This document shows positions 5,145-5,255 of a stretch of DNA of 5,255 nucleotides, piece after piece (positions within the stretch are counted from its first letter, which is position 1; the number at the start of each line of letters is the position of its first letter). The notes under the pieces were generated by a model. The model searched no databases and was not told the DNA's origin. It saw nothing but the letters and a program-made list of their open reading frames with translations. This DNA is from Caldisericota bacterium (GTDB lineage Bacteria; CG03; B21-G15). The stretch covers positions 1 to 5,255 of the forward strand of contig QMOP01000107.1 of the NCBI GenBank assembly GCA_003650255.1. Reading direction: 5' to 3'. The translations under genes were made by a program, and so were the position numbers.

Positions 5145-5255
5145 TTTCAAGAAACTTCTTTAATCCTTTGAGTGTGAGGAGTTTATCTATTTTATGAAAA
5201 AAGTTTTTGTGCCTTTTTATAATTTCAATATTTCCACCTGTCCCTATTATAAAGG
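5134..5255 (-). CDS. C-terminal end of a possible Ppx/GppA-type phosphatase, apparently shortened
   Basis: An open frame enters from the right edge, encodes 39 residues in the window and stops at TAA (5134-5136). It begins FIIGTGGNIE and ends LTLKGLKKFLEIST. The GTGGNI motif preceded by hydrophobic residues, followed some 15-20 residues later by a helix of the T-L-x-x-L-x-x-F type, resembles the second nucleotide-binding segment of exopolyphosphatase and pppGpp phosphatase proteins. In that family roughly 80-100 more residues, including the RAD.I..G region, normally follow, but here the frame ends and neither other frame continues before the groE promoter. The gene could therefore be a 3'-truncated member, a short divergent one, or another family sharing a glycine motif. 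The stop lies inside the CIRCE element. Assignment rests on a short fragment. Confidence 0.45.
   Translation of the reverse strand, partial: FIIGTGGNIEIIKRHKNFFHKIDKLLTLKGLKKFLEIST

Overview
The window reads as part of an AT-rich bacterial chromosome. Every supportable gene lies on the minus strand, so the + strand looks pyrimidine-rich. The proteins are rich in Lys, Glu and Ile, arginine is mostly encoded by AGA/AGG, and the ribosome-binding sites of the groE genes match the bacterial 16S 3' end almost perfectly. This fits a low-GC, possibly thermophilic and perhaps uncultured bacterium. I cannot name the phylum from the sequence alone. TAA, TAG and TGA all end genes here, so the standard bacterial code applies.

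Reading along the minus strand (right to left): 5134-5255 holds the end of a gene that resembles an exopolyphosphatase (Ppx/GppA) fragment and looks cut short. Its stop codon lies inside a CIRCE-type operator (5118-5144). Next come a strong sigma-70-type promoter (5082-5110), groES (4757-5047), a 61-bp spacer carrying a GC-rich hairpin, groEL (3085-4695) and an intrinsic terminator (3029-3063). This is a complete HrcA/CIRCE-type chaperonin operon, except that the operator sits upstream of the -35 box rather than downstream of it.

The region 2746-3084 has no gene. Besides the terminator it contains a GC-rich block of about 215 bp (2808-3023) made of four related motifs, two in each orientation, with several hairpins. 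Beside it is a degenerate 7-bp tandem repeat (2762-2812). This block is the most unusual non-coding signal in the window.

The left half is a second, tightly packed set of three genes: a stand-alone receiver-domain response regulator (2371-2727), a membrane protein with TPR-like, coiled-coil, transmembrane and HEAT-like segments (1231-2370), and a very long coiled-coil protein that runs off the left edge (1-1246). The first two abut with no gap and in the same frame, and the last two overlap by 16 bp. They are probably co-transcribed from a promoter at 2737-2765 that would give an almost leaderless message. Receiver, membrane scaffold and long coiled coil together suggest a signalling or localisation module, but no precise function can be assigned.
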